Below, in pieces: positions 13,960 through 15,194 of a stretch of DNA of 15,194 nt. How positions within the stretch are numbered: the first letter of the stretch is position 1; the number at the start of each line of letters is the position of its first letter. Under the pieces are notes generated by a model. It did not search any database and had not been told where the DNA came from. It saw only the letters and a list, made by a program, of their open reading frames with translations. Made by a program: the position numbers and the translations under genes. The DNA comes from Bacillota bacterium (GTDB lineage Bacteria > Bacillota > Clostridia > Acetivibrionales > DTU013). The stretch is taken from NCBI GenBank assembly GCA_023411715.1, contig JAEYOM010000074.1, forward strand, positions 1 through 15,194. Direction: 5' to 3'.

Positions 13960-14640
13960 ATGCAGCTACTGAAATACGAAGATTTCCTGAACCGGGTCGA
14001 GGAATTGGGTTTTATGGCATTCTCGGATATTCTTGACGGACTGCCGTCATTAACCGCCGAAACACCAGGCAGGAGCTGGCATACGGGGGACAGTGAATCG
14101 GACCCCTGGCGTTGGAAGGACATTGCGGCTGAGGGGAAAAGGCTGGCATTCGGCTGTATCCTGGGCGGCAACAAAGGTTTTGTGGCCGGACGGCTGTATC
14201 CTGTTTTTTATGCGGCCTGCCGCCCGCGTCAGTCGATGGAGGAGAGGCGTTATGAAGGCCTTGTGAGTCAGGCGGCCTGGGATGTCTGGAAGCTGTTCGA
14301 GAAAAACAGGGAGCTTGATACGGGAGAAATCAGACGTCTTGCTGGAGTGTCAAAAAAGAAGGGCAGCAGGACCGATTCGGCGATAAAGGAGCTGCAGCAG
14401 AATTTTTACATAACGGTCGCCGGAAGCAGGCAGAAGACTGACAGGCTGGGGCAGCCCTACGGTTGGCATATCAATATCTATAGCAAGGTAGAGGACTGGG
14501 CGCCGTCGAACTGGCTCGATACGAGGCCGGTCCTTGACCGCAAGGAAGCCATTGAAACAATACTTGACATCGGCTCCGCCAACGGGCGCAATATCAGCAG
14601 GGACAAGCTGGCTCATATCCTTGGGTTTGACAGGTATTGA
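13960..14640 (+). CDS. AlkZ-related winged-helix protein
   Basis: A 226-residue soluble protein. Recognisable parts are GRSWHTGDSESDPWRWKD (37-53), AFGCILGGNKGFVAGRLYPVFY (63-84), and a winged-helix-like centre (LFEKNRELDTGEIRRLAGVS). I recall this pattern from proteins named AlkZ-related, relatives of the AlkZ/YcaQ DNA glycosylases that unhook alkylated or crosslinked bases, but much shorter than the usual 380-410 residues of AlkZ. The QxQ/QxD catalytic motif of AlkZ is not evident, so glycosylase activity is doubtful. The ATG has AAGGAGCG 8 nt upstream. The gene ends in the -35 box of the ABC-F promoter. Naming is from memory and moderately sure. Confidence 0.6.
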   Translation: MQLLKYEDFLNRVEELGFMAFSDILDGLPSLTAETPGRSWHTGDSESDPWRWKDIAAEGKRLAFGCILGGNKGFVAGRLYPVFYAACRPRQSMEERRYEGLVSQAAWDVWKLFEKNRELDTGEIRRLAGVSKKKGSRTDSAIKELQQNFYITVAGSRQKTDRLGQPYGWHINIYSKVEDWAPSNWLDTRPVLDRKEAIETILDIGSANGRNISRDKLAHILGFDRY

Positions 14641-14665
14641 TTATTTTTGTTTTACAGGTTAGAAT
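14637..14665 (+). promoter_or_regulatory. Promoter of the ABC-F gene
   Basis: TTGATT (14637-14642), a 17-nt spacer and TAGAAT (14660-14665). The -35 overlaps the stop of the AlkZ-related gene. Transcription from about 14672 would leave a leader of some 250 nt before the ABC-F start. Confidence 0.6.
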
Positions 14666-14721
14666 AATAATATCTTAACGAAAGGGCAAGGTATTCTTAA
14701 ATGAGGATTGGCTGATTCAGC

Positions 14722-14737
14722 AAAATCGATCGATTTT
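14722..14737. repeat. Perfect 16-bp palindrome in the ABC-F leader
   Basis: AAAATCGATCGATTTT is its own complement. It lies about 50 nt after the predicted transcription start and just before the SD of the short leader ORF. It may be an operator, or in RNA a 6-bp hairpin with a GATC loop. Confidence 0.55.
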
Positions 14738-14754
14738 AATAAATTGGAGCGGAT

Positions 14755-14835
14755 ATGGCTCCGGTTTGTGTGCTGGATTGGCTTTATAAGCGTTGCTTCC
14801 CTGTATTCGAACCCGTAATTGTCGGGATCTGTTGA
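14755..14835 (+). CDS. Putative 26-residue leader peptide of the ABC-F gene
   Basis: A short ORF with its own ATG and a GGAG SD 7 nt upstream, ending in TGA 89 nt before the ABC-F start. The peptide begins MAPVCVLDWLYKRCF and ends VIVGIC. Resistance genes of the ABC-F class are often controlled by a ribosome that stalls on such a leader when the antibiotic is present (known from vmlR-like and erm-like systems). Codons 20-22 hold CCCGTAA, complementary to TTACGGG at 14879-14885, directly before the SD-masking hairpin. Translation is plausible but unproven. Confidence 0.5.
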   Translation: MAPVCVLDWLYKRCFPVFEPVIVGIC

Positions 14836-14884
14836 CAGGGCGGACGGACCTCATTGAAAGAGTGCCTTTTATTTATGCTTACGG

Positions 14885-14919
14885 GCCTTTCCTGCACTGG
14901 ACAAAGTGGGAGGAGAGGC
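14885..14919 (+). promoter_or_regulatory. Hairpin that masks the ABC-F ribosome binding site
   Basis: GCCTTTCC (14885-14892) pairs with GGAGAGGC (14912-14919), eight pairs with one G-U, and an inner CACT/AGTG stem (14895-14898, 14905-14908) closes a GGACAA loop. The 3' arm contains the SD of the ABC-F gene, whose ATG is at 14925. Closed, it should block translation initiation. Confidence 0.6.
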
Positions 14920-14924
14920 TTTTT

Positions 14925-15194
14925 ATGTTGCTTCTGGATGCGGGAAATATAAAGAAATATTATGGAGACAGGCTCGTTATAGAGCTTGATGAATTGAAGA
15001 TCTATACAGGAGACAGGATCGGAGTCGTCGGACAGAACGGTTCGGGCAAAACCACGCTGCTGGATATACTTGCCGGGCGTCTCCGCCCTGACGAAGGCTT
15101 TGTAAAACGTTACTGCGATGTGGGTTATATTCGGCAGTTCATGGATGATAGTGCAAAGCGGGATGAGACGGATAGGCCGGCCCGGTCGGACCGG
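14925..15194 (+). CDS. ABC-F ATPase, probable ribosomal protection type, 3'-truncated by window
   Basis: The first 90 codons of a gene that runs off the right edge with no stop. It begins MLLLDAGNIKKYYGDRLVIE; Walker A is GQNGSGKTT (36-44), followed by LLDILAGRLRPDEGFVKRY and the VGYIRQ strand. The lack of a signal or membrane part and the short first strand before Walker A fit ABC-F proteins. The IKKYYGDRLV and DRIGVVGQNGSGKTTLLDIL pattern is closest to the Vga/Lsa/VmlR group, which displaces antibiotics from the ribosome. The signature, Walker B, interdomain linker and second ATPase domain are outside the window, so resistance is inferred. The ATG has GGGAGGAG upstream, inside a hairpin, and the long leader with a small ORF supports drug-inducible control. 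Confidence 0.78.
   Translation, partial: MLLLDAGNIKKYYGDRLVIELDELKIYTGDRIGVVGQNGSGKTTLLDILAGRLRPDEGFVKRYCDVGYIRQFMDDSAKRDETDRPARSDR

Noticed and set aside
14875..14952. Second short ORF (25 codons) overlapping the ABC-F start
   Set aside because: No SD in front, and it overlaps the ABC-F start in another frame.
1..15194. CRISPR arrays, tRNA or rRNA genes, transposases and phage genes
   Set aside because: None seen. The two tandem arrays have no spacers between units, so they are not CRISPR.

Overview
The window looks like chromosomal DNA of a low-to-medium G+C Bacillota, most likely class Clostridia (inference). The reasons are a tRNA-sensing T-box leader, sigma-A-type promoters with strong Shine-Dalgarno (SD) sequences, an LtaS-type lipoteichoic acid synthase, a Clostridia-type UroD/MtaA-like protein, a WYL regulator, a DUF3795 protein and an ABC-F protein. 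Most genes are of balanced composition. Two stretches, the Nudix fragment at the left edge and the deformylase near 7.0-7.5 kb, are visibly AT-richer and may have been acquired separately.

Layout. 1-350: 3' end of a Nudix hydrolase and its terminator. 330-4600 (minus strand): a T-box-controlled ABC import operon read trpX (lipoprotein), trpY (permease), trpZ (ATPase), with a metal-dependent amidohydrolase beyond it. The T-box specifier reads UGG, so the operon is best explained as tryptophan uptake induced by uncharged tRNA-Trp. 4620-4850: a remnant of a lost gene. 4979-6049: a UroD/MtaA-family protein. 6136-6870: an Xre regulator with a degenerate S24 domain behind a long palindrome that covers its -10 box. 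6981-7484 (minus): a peptide deformylase. 7591-8973 (minus): a MATE exporter, divergent from an LTA synthase (9162-11327), each with its own promoter. 11387-12046 (minus): an Lrp/AsnC regulator coupled to a small unknown protein. 12365-13273: a WYL regulator. 13591-14640: a DUF3795 protein and an AlkZ-related protein. 14637-15194: an ABC-F gene cut by the window edge, behind a long leader with a short ORF and a hairpin that buries its ribosome binding site.

The least expected structure is a pair of tandem-repeat arrays, six copies of a 21-mer after trpZ and fourteen of a 13-mer after the WYL gene. Each begins in the last codons of a gene, takes in its stop codon and runs into the 3' flank. 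The unit sequences are unrelated but the placement is the same. The other items of interest are the probable translational attenuator of the ABC-F gene, the Trp T-box, and two proteins (UroD-like and S24-like) that appear to lack the usual functional residues of their families.
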